From Variovorax sp. (lineage in GTDB: Bacteria > Pseudomonadota > Gammaproteobacteria > Burkholderiales > Burkholderiaceae_C): a stretch of 64,000 nucleotides of DNA. Each line of letters starts with the position of its first letter. The first letter of the stretch is position 1. The notes below the pieces were generated by a model. The model was not told the DNA's origin, made no database searches, and was given only the letters and a program-made list of their open reading frames with translations. The position numbers and the translations under genes were made by a program. Below are positions 52,305 through 60,756 of the stretch, in pieces. The DNA is taken from positions 62,001 to 126,000 of the forward strand of contig JAGIBP010000008.1 of the NCBI GenBank assembly GCA_017744285.1, given 5' to 3'.

Positions 52305-54185
52305 TCACTCCACCGTCACGCTCTTCGCGAGGTTGCGCGGCTTGTCGACATCGGTCCCGCGCGCGCAGGCCGTGTGATAGGCCAGGAGCTGCAGCGGCAC
52401 CACGTGCAGCAGCGGCGAGAGCGCGCCGTAGTGCTCGGGCATGCGGATCACGTGCACGCCCTCGGCGCTTTCGATGCGCGTGTCGCCGTCGGCCAGCACG
52501 TAGAGCACCCCGCCGCGCGCGCGCACCTCCTGCAGGTTGCTCTTGAGCTTCTCGAGCAGCGTGTCGTTGGGCGCGACCGCGACCACCGGCATCTCGCTGG
52601 TCACGAGCGCGAGCGGACCGTGCTTGAGTTCGCCGGCCGCGTAGGCCTCGGCGTGGATGTAGGTCACTTCCTTGAGCTTGAGCGCGCCTTCGAGCGCGAT
52701 CGGGAAGTGCAGGCCGCGGCCCAGGAACAGCGCGTTCTCCTTGCGCGCGAAGTCTTCCGCCCAGCTGATGACCTGCGGCTCCAGCGCCAGCACCGATTGC
52801 AGCGCGACCGGCAGGTGCCGCATTTCCTTGAGCAAGCGCGCCTCGTCGGCCTCCGGGAGCCGCCCCTTCGATTGCGCGAGCGCGAGCGTCAGCAGGAAGA
52901 GCCCCGCCAGCTGCGTGGTGAAGGCCTTGGTCGACGCCACGCCGATCTCGACACCGGCGCGCGTGATGTAGGCCAGCTTGCATTCGCGCACCATCGCGCT
53001 GGTCGCGACGTTGCAGATGGTCAGCGTCTGTTCCATGCCCAGCGCGCGCGCATGCTTGAGCGCGGCCAGCGTGTCGGCGGTCTCGCCCGACTAGCTGATG
53101 GTGACGACCAGCGTCCTCGGGTCGGGCACCGACTCTCGGTAGCGGTACTCGCTCGCGATCTCGACCTGGGTGGGGATCTTCGCGATGGCTTCGAGCCAGT
53201 ACTTGGCGGTGCAGCCGCTGTAGTAGCTGGTGCCGCACGCGAGGATCAGCACCTTGTCGATTTCCTTGAACACGCGCCACGCGGCGGCACCGGGCGCGCC
53301 GTCGGCTCCGATGCCGTCGAAGAGCTCGGGCACGATGCCTTCCACGCCTTCGAGGGTGTCGGCGATCGCACGCGGCTGCTCGAAGATCTCCTTCTGCATG
53401 TAGTGGCGATAGGGGCCCAGCTCGGCCGCGCCGCTGTGCGCCTGCACGGTGCGCACCGGGCGCGTCGCGGTCTTGTGCGCGCGGTCGACGATCCAGTACT
53501 TGCCGGGCTGGATGTCGACGATGTCGCCTTCCTCCAGGTACACGATCTGGTCGGTCACGCCGGCGAGCGCCATCGCGTCGCTGGCGAGGAAGTTCTCGCC
53601 CTCCCCCTTGCCGACGCCGAGGATCAGCGGCGAGCCCTCGCGCGCGCCGACCACGCGGTGCGGCTCGTCGCGGCAGATCGCGGCGATGGCGAAGGCGCCG
53701 TGCAGCTCGCGCACGCTCGCCTTCACGGCCTCGAACAGGTCGCCGTCGTAGTGGCTGTCGATGAGGTGCGCGATGACCTCGGTGTCGGTCTGGCTCGCGA
53801 AGGCATAGCCCTTGGCCTGCAGTGCCGCGCGCAGCGACTCGTGGTTCTCGATGATGCCGTTGTGGACCAGCGCGATGCGGCCCGGCCGCGCCGTGCCGGC
53901 ATCCGCGCCGGGCCCGTGGCTGAAGTGCGGGTGCGCGTTGTGGACCGCCGGCGCGCCGTGCGTCGCCCAGCGTGTGTGGGCGATGCCGGTGAAGCCCTCG
54001 ATGCGTTCGCTCTGCACCTGCGCGAGCAGATCGGCCACCCGCGAGGTGGTGCGCGCGCGCTGCAGGCCCGCGGCATGCACGGCCACGCCGCAGGAGTCAT
54101 AGCCGCGGTATTCGAGCCGCTGCAGGCCCTGGACGAGGACGGGAACGATGTTGCGGCCTGAGACGGCGCCGACGATGCCACACAT
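52305..54185 (-). pseudogene. glmS: Glutamine-fructose-6-phosphate aminotransferase with in-frame amber codon
   Basis: GlmS makes glucosamine-6-phosphate from fructose-6-phosphate and glutamine, first step to UDP-GlcNAc. The frame from ATG 54185 is open for 364 codons, then TAG (53093-53091) at codon 365, then open in the same frame to the normal stop at 52305; 626 codons in all. The glutaminase half starts MCGIVGAV with nucleophile Cys2. The amber falls in the sugar-binding loop TIS*SGETAD, where other GlmS proteins have TISQSGET; its Gln is Gln348 in Escherichia coli numbering, so CAG to TAG is the simplest change. The isomerase half (two SIS domains) is otherwise complete, ending LAKSVTVE. 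Either a true pseudogene, an essential gene rescued elsewhere, or a base-call error. Confidence 0.85.
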
Positions 54186-54322
54186 GGAGTTTGCTCCGGG
54201 GTTGGAAGTGGGCGCATCGTACGACCATCGACATGAAATTTTCTATCCGCTTTTTCCGCCTATGTGTCGATCGATTTCAGCGCGGTTTGATGACGTCGAT
54301 TTATTTCACGACAATAGAGATA

Positions 54323-54823
54323 ATGAAACAAATCACCCTGGACGCCACCGACCTGCAGCTCCTGGACGCGCTCCAGCAGGATGCCTCGCAGAGCAATCAG
54401 GCGCTGGCGGAACGCGTGGGCATCTCGCCGCCCACCTGCCTGCGGCGCGTACGGCGGCTGCGCGAATCGGGGTGGATCGAGCGCGTGGTGGCCGTCCTGG
54501 GCGCCGAGCGCGTGGGCGCCCTGCTGACCGCGGTCGTGGAGGTCTCGCTCGACCGCCAGGACGCCGCCGCGCTCGACGCCTTCGAGCAGCGCGCGGTCGC
54601 CGACGAGGGGGTGCAGCAGTGCTACCGCGTCTCCCCGGGGCCGGACTTCGTGCTCGTCGTCGCGGTGCTCGACATGCCGGGCTACCACGCGCTGGCGCAG
54701 CGGCTCTTCACGACCGACGCCAACGTGCGCAACGTGAAGGCGTTCTTCAGCGTCAAGCGCGCGAAGTTCGCTACGCGCGTGCCGCTGCCCGCCCCGGAGG
54801 GCGAACCAGCGGGCAACCGTTGA
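54323..54823 (+). CDS. Lrp/AsnC family transcriptional regulator
   Basis: Regulator of 166 residues, normal size for the family. N-terminal helix-turn-helix (ATDLQLLDALQQDASQSNQALAERVGISPPTCLRRVRRLRESGWIE) and a RAM effector domain (VGALLTAVVEVSLDRQD, VQQCYRVSPGPDFVLVVAVLDM, TTDANVRNVKAFFSVKRAKF). ATG 54323 (KQITLDATD) is chosen; the frame continues 44 codons upstream through a visibly more A+T-rich leader that is probably not translated. Divergent from glmS with about 137 bases between, so it may share a promoter region; it converges on the MFS gene. Confidence 0.9.
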   Translation: MKQITLDATDLQLLDALQQDASQSNQALAERVGISPPTCLRRVRRLRESGWIERVVAVLGAERVGALLTAVVEVSLDRQDAAALDAFEQRAVADEGVQQCYRVSPGPDFVLVVAVLDMPGYHALAQRLFTTDANVRNVKAFFSVKRAKFATRVPLPAPEGEPAGNR

Positions 54824-54835
54824 GCGCGGCTGCCC

Positions 54836-56083
54836 TCAGGCGGAGCCCGCCGGGTCGTCCCGCGGCACCAGCCCGAGCGCCGCCAGCGGCGTGAGCGCCA
54901 CCAGCGCGAAGGTGATGGGATAGCTGGTGGCGGCGATCAGCGCCCCGATGGCCGGCCCGACGATCGCCGCGACGAGGAACTGGCCGGTGTTCTGGATGCC
55001 GAGCGCCTTGCCCGACCACGCGGGCCCGGCGACTTCGGCCACCGAGGTGAAGGCCAGGCCGTTGTCGGCCACGCTGACCATGGTCGCCACCACCAGCACC
55101 GCGGCACCGGCCGCCGGCCAGCCGAGCGCGCCCGTGGCGGCCAGGGCCAGCATGACCACCACGCCGCTGATCGACACCCAGCGCAGCACGCGCACGCGGC
55201 TGCCCACCCGGTCGCTGAGCATGCCGACGCCGATGCGGCCCAGCGCGCCGATGAACTGCGAAGCGGCCATGACCGCGCCGGCCGCGGCCGCCGACCAGCC
55301 CAGGCCCGTCGTGAGCCAGACCAGGCCGAAGGTCGACAGGGCGAACTGCGGCACCACCAGCAGCATCGACATCGCGTGGATGCGGTGCAGGAAGCGGTCC
55401 CGCGCATACGGGTTGGACGGCCGCACGGGCGCTGGCCGTGGTGCGCTGCCGGCCGCGCCGCCGGGCACCACCGTGGCGGTCGGCCGGGGCGGATTGCGGA
55501 TGCCCCATGCGCAGGCCAGCGCGAGCACGAGCGTGACGCAGGCGGCCAGCAGCAGCGGCGCCCAGAGGCCGTAGCGCGCCGCGAGCCCGGGCACCGTCAG
55601 CGCGGCCAGGGCCACGCCGAGCGGCTGCGACATCTGCCGGATGCCCATCGCGAGGCCGCGGCGCTGGCGGGGAAACCAGCCGACCACCACCCGGCCGCTG
55701 GCCGAACTGGTGCTGGCCGAGGCGGCACCGCCGAAGACCAGCAGCACGCCCAGCGCGACATAGCCGTCGACCGGCACGGCGGCGAACGCGAACAGGCTGG
55801 TGAGGGCCATGCCGCCGGCGATCACCCAGCGCTCGCCGAAGCGGTCGGCCATCGCGCCCCAGGCGACCAGTGCCAGCATCGTTCCGATCAGCGGCGCTGC
55901 CGCCAGCAGGCCGGCGTGCGCGAGCGGCATGCCGTGCACGGTGTGAAGCAAGGGAATCAGGTAGGCAGGGGTCGACACCAGCAAGGTGCCGGCGGCCTGC
56001 GCGGCCACGCCCAGGGCCAGCATCCGCCAGGCGGCCCAGGTCGTTGCATCGGTGGGGGCTTGTTTCGCGAGGATGGCACTCAT
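54836..56083 (-). CDS. MFS transporter
   Basis: Major facilitator of 415 residues with twelve predicted helices in two halves joined by a basic/proline-rich loop (about 195-230). Motif A-like sequence GAMADRFGERWVIAGG lies between helices 2 and 3, and GMLSDRVGSRVRVLR in the second half, both as expected. Substrate is not evident; the general look is of an exporter or an organic acid permease of the OFA/NNP type. It is a single gene between the Lrp gene and glmU, with a 105-base gap to glmU. Confidence 0.88.
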   Translation of the reverse strand: MSAILAKQAPTDATTWAAWRMLALGVAAQAAGTLLVSTPAYLIPLLHTVHGMPLAHAGLLAAAPLIGTMLALVAWGAMADRFGERWVIAGGMALTSLFAFAAVPVDGYVALGVLLVFGGAASASTSSASGRVVVGWFPRQRRGLAMGIRQMSQPLGVALAALTVPGLAARYGLWAPLLLAACVTLVLALACAWGIRNPPRPTATVVPGGAAGSAPRPAPVRPSNPYARDRFLHRIHAMSMLLVVPQFALSTFGLVWLTTGLGWSAAAAGAVMAASQFIGALGRIGVGMLSDRVGSRVRVLRWVSISGVVVMLALAATGALGWPAAGAAVLVVATMVSVADNGLAFTSVAEVAGPAWSGKALGIQNTGQFLVAAIVGPAIGALIAATSYPITFALVALTPLAALGLVPRDDPAGSA

Positions 56084-56188
56084 GGAACGAGCGTAAACCC
56101 TCCAGCGGGTGGGCTCCGACGTGAATGGCGATGAGTCCCATCCAGGGTGGCGAACCCTGCGAAGCGACGCCCGCGCGGCGGCCGCGCG

Positions 56189-57616
56189 TCAGCTCTTCTT
56201 CTTCGGCCGCTGCCAGTTCGGGAAGCTGGTCTGCCGCGCGCGCGAGATGGTGAGCGCGCCGGGCTCGGTGCTCTTGGTCACGGTCGAGCCGCCGCCGATG
56301 GTGCCTCCCGCGCCGACGGTGATCGGCGCCACCAGCACGCAGTTGCTGCCCACGTGCACGTCGTCGCCGATGATCGTGCGGTGCTTGTTGGCGCCGTCGT
56401 AGTTGGCGGTGATGCTGCCCGCGCCATAGTTGACGCGCTCGCCCACGGTCGCATCGCCCAGGTAGGCCAGGTGGTTCGCCTTCGCGCCCGCCGCGAGGGT
56501 CGAGTTCTTGACCTCGACGAAGTTGCCGATGTGCACCTCGGGGCCGAGGCGCGCGCCCGGCCGCAGGCGCGCGAAGGGCCCGACCAGCGCGCCCGCGCCC
56601 ACCGTCACGCCCATCTTCCCGCCGTCGATGTGGGTGAACGGATGGATCACCGCGCCGGTCTCGATGCGCGCGTTGGCGATCACGCAGTTCGCCCCCACGG
56701 TCACGCCCGAGCCGAGCGACACCGCGCCCTCGAACACGCAGTTGATGTCGATCTCCACGTCGGCCTCGCAGGCCAGCGTGCCGCGCAGGTCGAAGCGCGC
56801 CGGGTCGGCGAGCCGTACGCCCTGGGCCATCAGCGCCTCGGCCTGGCGCAGCTGCAGGGCGCGTTCGAGCGCCGCCAGCTGCGAAGGCGAGTTCACGCCC
56901 AGCACCTCGGTCGCGTCCTCGGTGCGATGCGCCACGATCGGCACGCCGTCGACCGAGGCGAAGCCCACCACGTCGGTCAGGTAGAACTCGCCCTGCGCGT
57001 TCTTGTTGTCCAGCCGCGCGAGCCACGACTTGAGCAGGCGCGCCGGCACGGCCATCACGCCGGTGTAGATCTCGTCGATCGCTCGCTGGGCGGCGGTGGC
57101 GTCCTTTTCCTCGACGATGGCGAGCACCTCGCCCTCGCCCTCCTGCCCCTGCGCGCGCAGGATGCGGCCGTAGCCGGTCGGCTGCGGCGTGCGGATGGTG
57201 AGCAGCGCCAGCCGCCGCCCGGCGCTCTGCGCGACCAGCGCGCGCAGCGTGGCTTCGCCGATCAGCGGCACGTCGCCCGACAGCACCACCACCGTGCCGT
57301 CTTCCGGCAGATGCGGCATGGCCTGCTGCACCGCGTGGCCGGTGCCGAGCTGCGGCACCTGGCGCGCGAAGGCCGGCGTCGCGCCGGCCGCCGCGCCTTG
57401 GAGCGCCGCCTCGACCTCGGAGGCGCCGTGGCCGGTCACGACCACGATGTGACGCGCGCCGATGCGCGTCGCGGTGTCGATCACATGCGACACCAGCGCG
57501 CGGCCGCCCAATCGATGCAACACTTTGGGCATGCTGCTTTTCATGCGCGTGCCCTTGCCGGCCGCCATGATGACGACGTCGATGGGTTCTGGATTCTGCT
57601 GCGGGGTCTGAGTCAT
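56189..57616 (-). CDS. glmU: Bifunctional GlcNAc-1-P uridyltransferase / GlcN-1-P acetyltransferase
   Basis: Makes UDP-GlcNAc for peptidoglycan and lipopolysaccharide, 475 residues. N-terminal uridyltransferase domain with VIMAAGKGTRMKSSMPKVLH (sugar-nucleotide signature) and GTGHAVQQAMP, VLSGDVPLI, GEFYLTDVV. The C-terminal left-handed beta helix has hexapeptide repeats (VTVGANCVIANARIETGAVIHPFTHIDG, VGPFARLRPGARL, YGAGSITANYDGANKH with the catalytic acetyltransferase region). It is complete, unlike the nearby glmS. ATG 57616 shares two bases with the start of the divergent lipoprotein gene; no later start would keep the nucleotide-binding motif. Confidence 0.96.
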   Translation of the reverse strand: MTQTPQQNPEPIDVVIMAAGKGTRMKSSMPKVLHRLGGRALVSHVIDTATRIGARHIVVVTGHGASEVEAALQGAAAGATPAFARQVPQLGTGHAVQQAMPHLPEDGTVVVLSGDVPLIGEATLRALVAQSAGRRLALLTIRTPQPTGYGRILRAQGQEGEGEVLAIVEEKDATAAQRAIDEIYTGVMAVPARLLKSWLARLDNKNAQGEFYLTDVVGFASVDGVPIVAHRTEDATEVLGVNSPSQLAALERALQLRQAEALMAQGVRLADPARFDLRGTLACEADVEIDINCVFEGAVSLGSGVTVGANCVIANARIETGAVIHPFTHIDGGKMGVTVGAGALVGPFARLRPGARLGPEVHIGNFVEVKNSTLAAGAKANHLAYLGDATVGERVNYGAGSITANYDGANKHRTIIGDDVHVGSNCVLVAPITVGAGGTIGGGSTVTKSTEPGALTISRARQTSFPNWQRPKKKS

Positions 57617-58511
57617 GCCACTGTTCCGGATACGTTGCCCGAGGGTGGGTCCTCGGCTGGCGCGAATTATCGGCGCGCTGCTGCTCGCGGGCGGCCTCGC
57701 GGCCTGCAGCGCCGTGCGGATCGCCTACAACAGCCTGCCGGAGGTGAGCTACTGGTGGCTCGACAGCTACGTCGACTTCGAGGCCGCGCAGACCCCGCGC
57801 GTGCGCGACGCGCTGACGCAGTTGCTCGCATGGCACCGCCAGGACGAACTGCCGAAGCTCGCCGAACTGCTGCGGCAGACGCGGGCGCTGGCCGCCGACG
57901 ACGTCACGGCCGCGCAGGCCTGCGAACTGGCGGACGCCATCCGCGCCCGCCTGCTGGCCGTGGCCGAGCACACGGCGCCCTCGGGCGCGGAATTGGTCGC
58001 GAGCCTCAGCGATGCGCAGCTCGCGCACATCGAACGCAAGCACGCGCGGGTCAACGCCGACTACGCCAAGGCGTGGCTCGACCTCTCGCGCGAAGACCAG
58101 CAGGAAAAGCGCTACGAACAGTTCCTGGACCGCAGCGAGGACTTCTACGGCCGCCTCGATCCCGAACAGCGCGAGCTGCTGCGCCGGCAGGCCGCGGCAT
58201 CGATGTTCGATCCGCGCGAGGTGGACGCCAACCGCAGGCGCCACCAGCAGGAGGTGCTCGCGCTGCTGCGCCGGCTGCAGGGCGGACGGCTGCCTGCGGC
58301 CGAGGCGCAGGGCGCGATCCGCGACTACGCGCGCCGCTTCGCGCAGCCGCCGGCCCCGATGCGCGAGCGCCTGCGCGCCCAGCAGGAGGAAACCTGCCGC
58401 GACGTCGCCGAGCTCCACAACCGCACCTCGCCGGGCCAGCGCCAGAAGGCGCAGCAGCGACTGCAGGCGTACGAGAACGACGTCCGCCAACTGGCCGCCG
58501 CCGCGTTCTGA
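57615..58511 (+). CDS. DUF6279 family lipoprotein
   Basis: Predicted outer-membrane or periplasmic lipoprotein of 298 residues. The signal sequence (ARIIGALLLAGGLAAC) ends in a lipobox, and CSAVRIAYNSLPEVSYWWLDSYVDF is the conserved family opening. The rest is helical and rich in Arg/Gln with a coiled-coil look. ATG 57615 shares two bases with the divergent glmU start; an in-frame GTG at 57645 (codon 11) would still leave a full signal peptide and would free 28 bases for regulation. Function of the family is unknown. Confidence 0.85.
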   Translation: MPLFRIRCPRVGPRLARIIGALLLAGGLAACSAVRIAYNSLPEVSYWWLDSYVDFEAAQTPRVRDALTQLLAWHRQDELPKLAELLRQTRALAADDVTAAQACELADAIRARLLAVAEHTAPSGAELVASLSDAQLAHIERKHARVNADYAKAWLDLSREDQQEKRYEQFLDRSEDFYGRLDPEQRELLRRQAAASMFDPREVDANRRRHQQEVLALLRRLQGGRLPAAEAQGAIRDYARRFAQPPAPMRERLRAQQEETCRDVAELHNRTSPGQRQKAQQRLQAYENDVRQLAAAAF

Positions 58512-58607
58512 GCAGGCGCACTATCCCGAACGGCACAGGTAATATCTGGCCGCAAAGTACAACGTTTGTTTACACTCGACCGGGCTGACCGCACTCGACC
58601 TCGCTTC

Positions 58608-59540
58608 ATGAACATCGCCCTCTGCACGCTCTTCGAGAAGAACTACCACTACGGCGTCGCGGCGCTGGCCAATTCGCTGATCGCGGCGGGCTACCAGGGC
58701 GACCTGTGGGTCGGCTTCCGCGGCGAGCTGCCGGCATGGATCACCGGGGCGCCCGCCTACGACGCCGCCTCCGGCCGGTTCGAGGTCGCGCCCGGCCTCG
58801 TCCTGCGGATGATGCGGCTGGACACGCCGGTGCACTTCACCTACTACAAGCCCACGTTCATCCGCGAACTGCTCGAGAAGCACGCGCCCGAGGCGGCCGT
58901 GATGGCCTACATCGACCCCGACATCGTCATGAAGTGCGACTGGGCCGCGTTCACCGGCTGGTTCAGCGAGGACGCGATCTCCCTCATCGAGGACGTGAAC
59001 TGGTGCTTCCCGGCGCGGCATCCGAAGCGCCTGCTGTGGCAGCGCTTCTTCGCCCCGCACGGCGTGGCGCCCGCGCGCACGCTGGAGCGCTACTACAACG
59101 CCGGCTTCATCGCCATTCCGCGCGCGCACACGGGCTTCCTCGACCTGTGGAGCCGGCTGTGCGACCTGGTGCTGGCGCACAACGCCGGCCAGGAAAAGCT
59201 CAAGATCGGCGGCGGCGCGGACCTCTTCCACTCGACCGACCAGGACGCGCTGAACTTCGCCCTGACCGTGACCGACGCGCCCCTGAACACCGCGGGCCCC
59301 GAGGCCATGGACTTCGCGCCCGGCGGCTACTACCTCTCGCACGCGATCGGCTCGGTCAAGCCGTGGCACGGCAAGCACATCCGGCAGGCGCTGCGCGGGC
59401 AGCCGCCGAGGCTGGCGGTCAAGTCCTACTACCAGTTCGCCAACGCACCGATCAAGGTGTACGCGGACGGCGACCTCGCGCGGCGTCGGCTCGCGATGAG
59501 GATCGCGGCCGCCATCGGCCGCGTCTATCGGTCTGGATGA
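58608..59540 (+). CDS. Glycosyltransferase-like protein (GT-A, DxD motif)
   Basis: Protein of 310 residues. N-terminal MNIALCTLFEKNYHYGVAALANSLIAAGY and the metal-binding motif YIDPDIVMKCDW fit a GT-A fold like family 8 or related transferases; FYNAGFIAIPR-type YYNAGFIAI follows. No membrane segment. It probably adds a sugar to a surface glycan and lies next to a polysaccharide locus, but on the opposite strand. ATG 58608 is used since the sequence before it (HTF...-like FTLDRADRTRPRF) has no family character. Acceptor and sugar are unknown. Confidence 0.75.
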   Translation: MNIALCTLFEKNYHYGVAALANSLIAAGYQGDLWVGFRGELPAWITGAPAYDAASGRFEVAPGLVLRMMRLDTPVHFTYYKPTFIRELLEKHAPEAAVMAYIDPDIVMKCDWAAFTGWFSEDAISLIEDVNWCFPARHPKRLLWQRFFAPHGVAPARTLERYYNAGFIAIPRAHTGFLDLWSRLCDLVLAHNAGQEKLKIGGGADLFHSTDQDALNFALTVTDAPLNTAGPEAMDFAPGGYYLSHAIGSVKPWHGKHIRQALRGQPPRLAVKSYYQFANAPIKVYADGDLARRRLAMRIAAAIGRVYRSG

Positions 59541-59550
59541 AGCATCCCCC

Positions 59551-59635
59551 GAGCCGCTTCGCGGCTCCCCCCTCTCTCGACTTCGTCGGGAGGGGGGCAC
59601 CCGGCGGCCCGGCAAAGCCGGTTCCGCGGGTGCCC
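59551..59635. repeat. Cluster of three palindromes between convergent genes
   Basis: Three hairpins in 85 bases. First: 7-bp stem GAGCCGC/GCGGCTC (59551-59557, 59561-59567) with loop TTC. Second: CCCCCCTC (59567-59574) with GAGGGGGG (59590-59597). Third: GGGCACCCG (59595-59603) with CGGGTGCCC (59627-59635) and an inner CCGGC-AAA-GCCGG. The region is between two convergent genes, so it may act as a two-way terminator. The compact nested form also resembles dispersed REP/BIME-type elements seen in beta-proteobacteria. Confidence 0.55.
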
Positions 59636-59655
59636 TGGAATCGGCTGGGCCGATC

Positions 59656-60756
59656 TCAGGGGGATGGCCCCGGCACCCACAGGCCCGCCAGCCAGCGCGC
59701 GCTGCGGTCCAGGCCCTCGGCGGCGCTCACGGGCGGCGCATAGCCCAGCACCTCGACGGCACGGTTCATCGGCAGGCGCGTGGCGCAGGTGTGCAGCTGG
59801 CTGATCTCCCAGTCCGCCGCCGGCACCGGCGCCTGCGGTAGCACGAAGCCGCTGGCCGCGGGCGGCGCCGTGTAGCGGTCGAGGCCGGCCTTGACCGCGT
59901 CCTTCAGCCGGCGGCTGAACATCGGCAGGATCAGCTTCGAGGCGCCCACCTGCTTGGCCCAGTGCACCCGGTCCTTCAGCGTGCGCGGCGGGGTGCCCGC
60001 GGCGGGCACGGCCCGGAAGTCCGAGACGTCGAAACCCAGCGCGTTCGCTACCGGGCGGTAGAACTCGCGCCAGCTCAGGCAGGTGTCGTCGGCCACGTAG
60101 AACGGGCCCTCGGTCGCGCGTGCATGCGTAAGACCCAGTTCGATGGCGTGGATCAGGTTGTCGACGTAGATGTGGTTGCAGAAGCCCTCGCCGCCTTCGA
60201 CCAGGAAGGCCTGCCCCGAGCGCAGCGCGCGCGGCATGCCGACGAACCACTGGCAGCGCGGCCCATAGACGATGCCGGGGCGCAGCATGCAGATCTCGAC
60301 GCCCGCCGCCGAGGCGTCGCGCAGCACGCGCTCGGCGCGCACCTTGGCGTTGTTGTATTCGGAAGGGTGGTCGTCGCGCAGCGCGCTGAAGTCGTTCGTG
60401 CCCGGCGGCGGATTCTGGCCGTGCACCGAGGCGCTGCTCAGGTACACCAGCCGGCGCACCCCGGCCAGGCGGCAGGCCTCGACCGCGGCCTCGGCGGCGG
60501 CGACGATCTGCGCGCCGTCGCCGACGATGGCGTGCACCATCGCATCGCAGCCTTCGATGGCGCGGGCAAGCGCGGGCGCATCGAAGATGTCCGCCGCCGC
60601 CCAGTCGGGCAGCGCGAAGCGCGCCATGCGCGCGAGGCTCGCGGGGCTGCGCACGATCGCACGCACCTCGTGCGTGCCGCCCAGCATCCATTTCTCGAGC
60701 AGCCGGGTGCCGACGAAGCCGGACCCTCCGAGCACTGCGACACGCGTCGTCGTCAT
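59656..60756 (-). CDS. NAD-dependent epimerase/dehydratase family protein
   Basis: Extended SDR sugar-nucleotide enzyme of 366 residues. Rossmann motif VAVLGGSGFVGTRLLEK, then RRLVYLSSASVHG with the catalytic Ser and YNNAKVRAER with Tyr-x-x-x-Lys. CLSWREFYRPVANALGFDV and the C-terminal ARWLAGLWVPG are typical of the group. It would epimerise, dehydrate or reduce an NDP-sugar for the adjacent polysaccharide. ATG 60756 overlaps the oxidoreductase stop (ATGA). Specific reaction not readable. Confidence 0.85.
   Translation of the reverse strand: MTTTRVAVLGGSGFVGTRLLEKWMLGGTHEVRAIVRSPASLARMARFALPDWAAADIFDAPALARAIEGCDAMVHAIVGDGAQIVAAAEAAVEACRLAGVRRLVYLSSASVHGQNPPPGTNDFSALRDDHPSEYNNAKVRAERVLRDASAAGVEICMLRPGIVYGPRCQWFVGMPRALRSGQAFLVEGGEGFCNHIYVDNLIHAIELGLTHARATEGPFYVADDTCLSWREFYRPVANALGFDVSDFRAVPAAGTPPRTLKDRVHWAKQVGASKLILPMFSRRLKDAVKAGLDRYTAPPAASGFVLPQAPVPAADWEISQLHTCATRLPMNRAVEVLGYAPPVSAAEGLDRSARWLAGLWVPGPSP

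Noticed and set aside
53037..53090. Treating the second half of glmS as a separate gene
   Set aside because: The first ATG after the amber codon (53036) has no ribosome site and would cut into the SIS fold; one interrupted gene is the better reading.
54771..58490. A 1239-codon open frame on the - strand spanning the MFS, glmU and lipoprotein genes
   Set aside because: It is the out-of-frame shadow of three real genes on both strands and has no domain.
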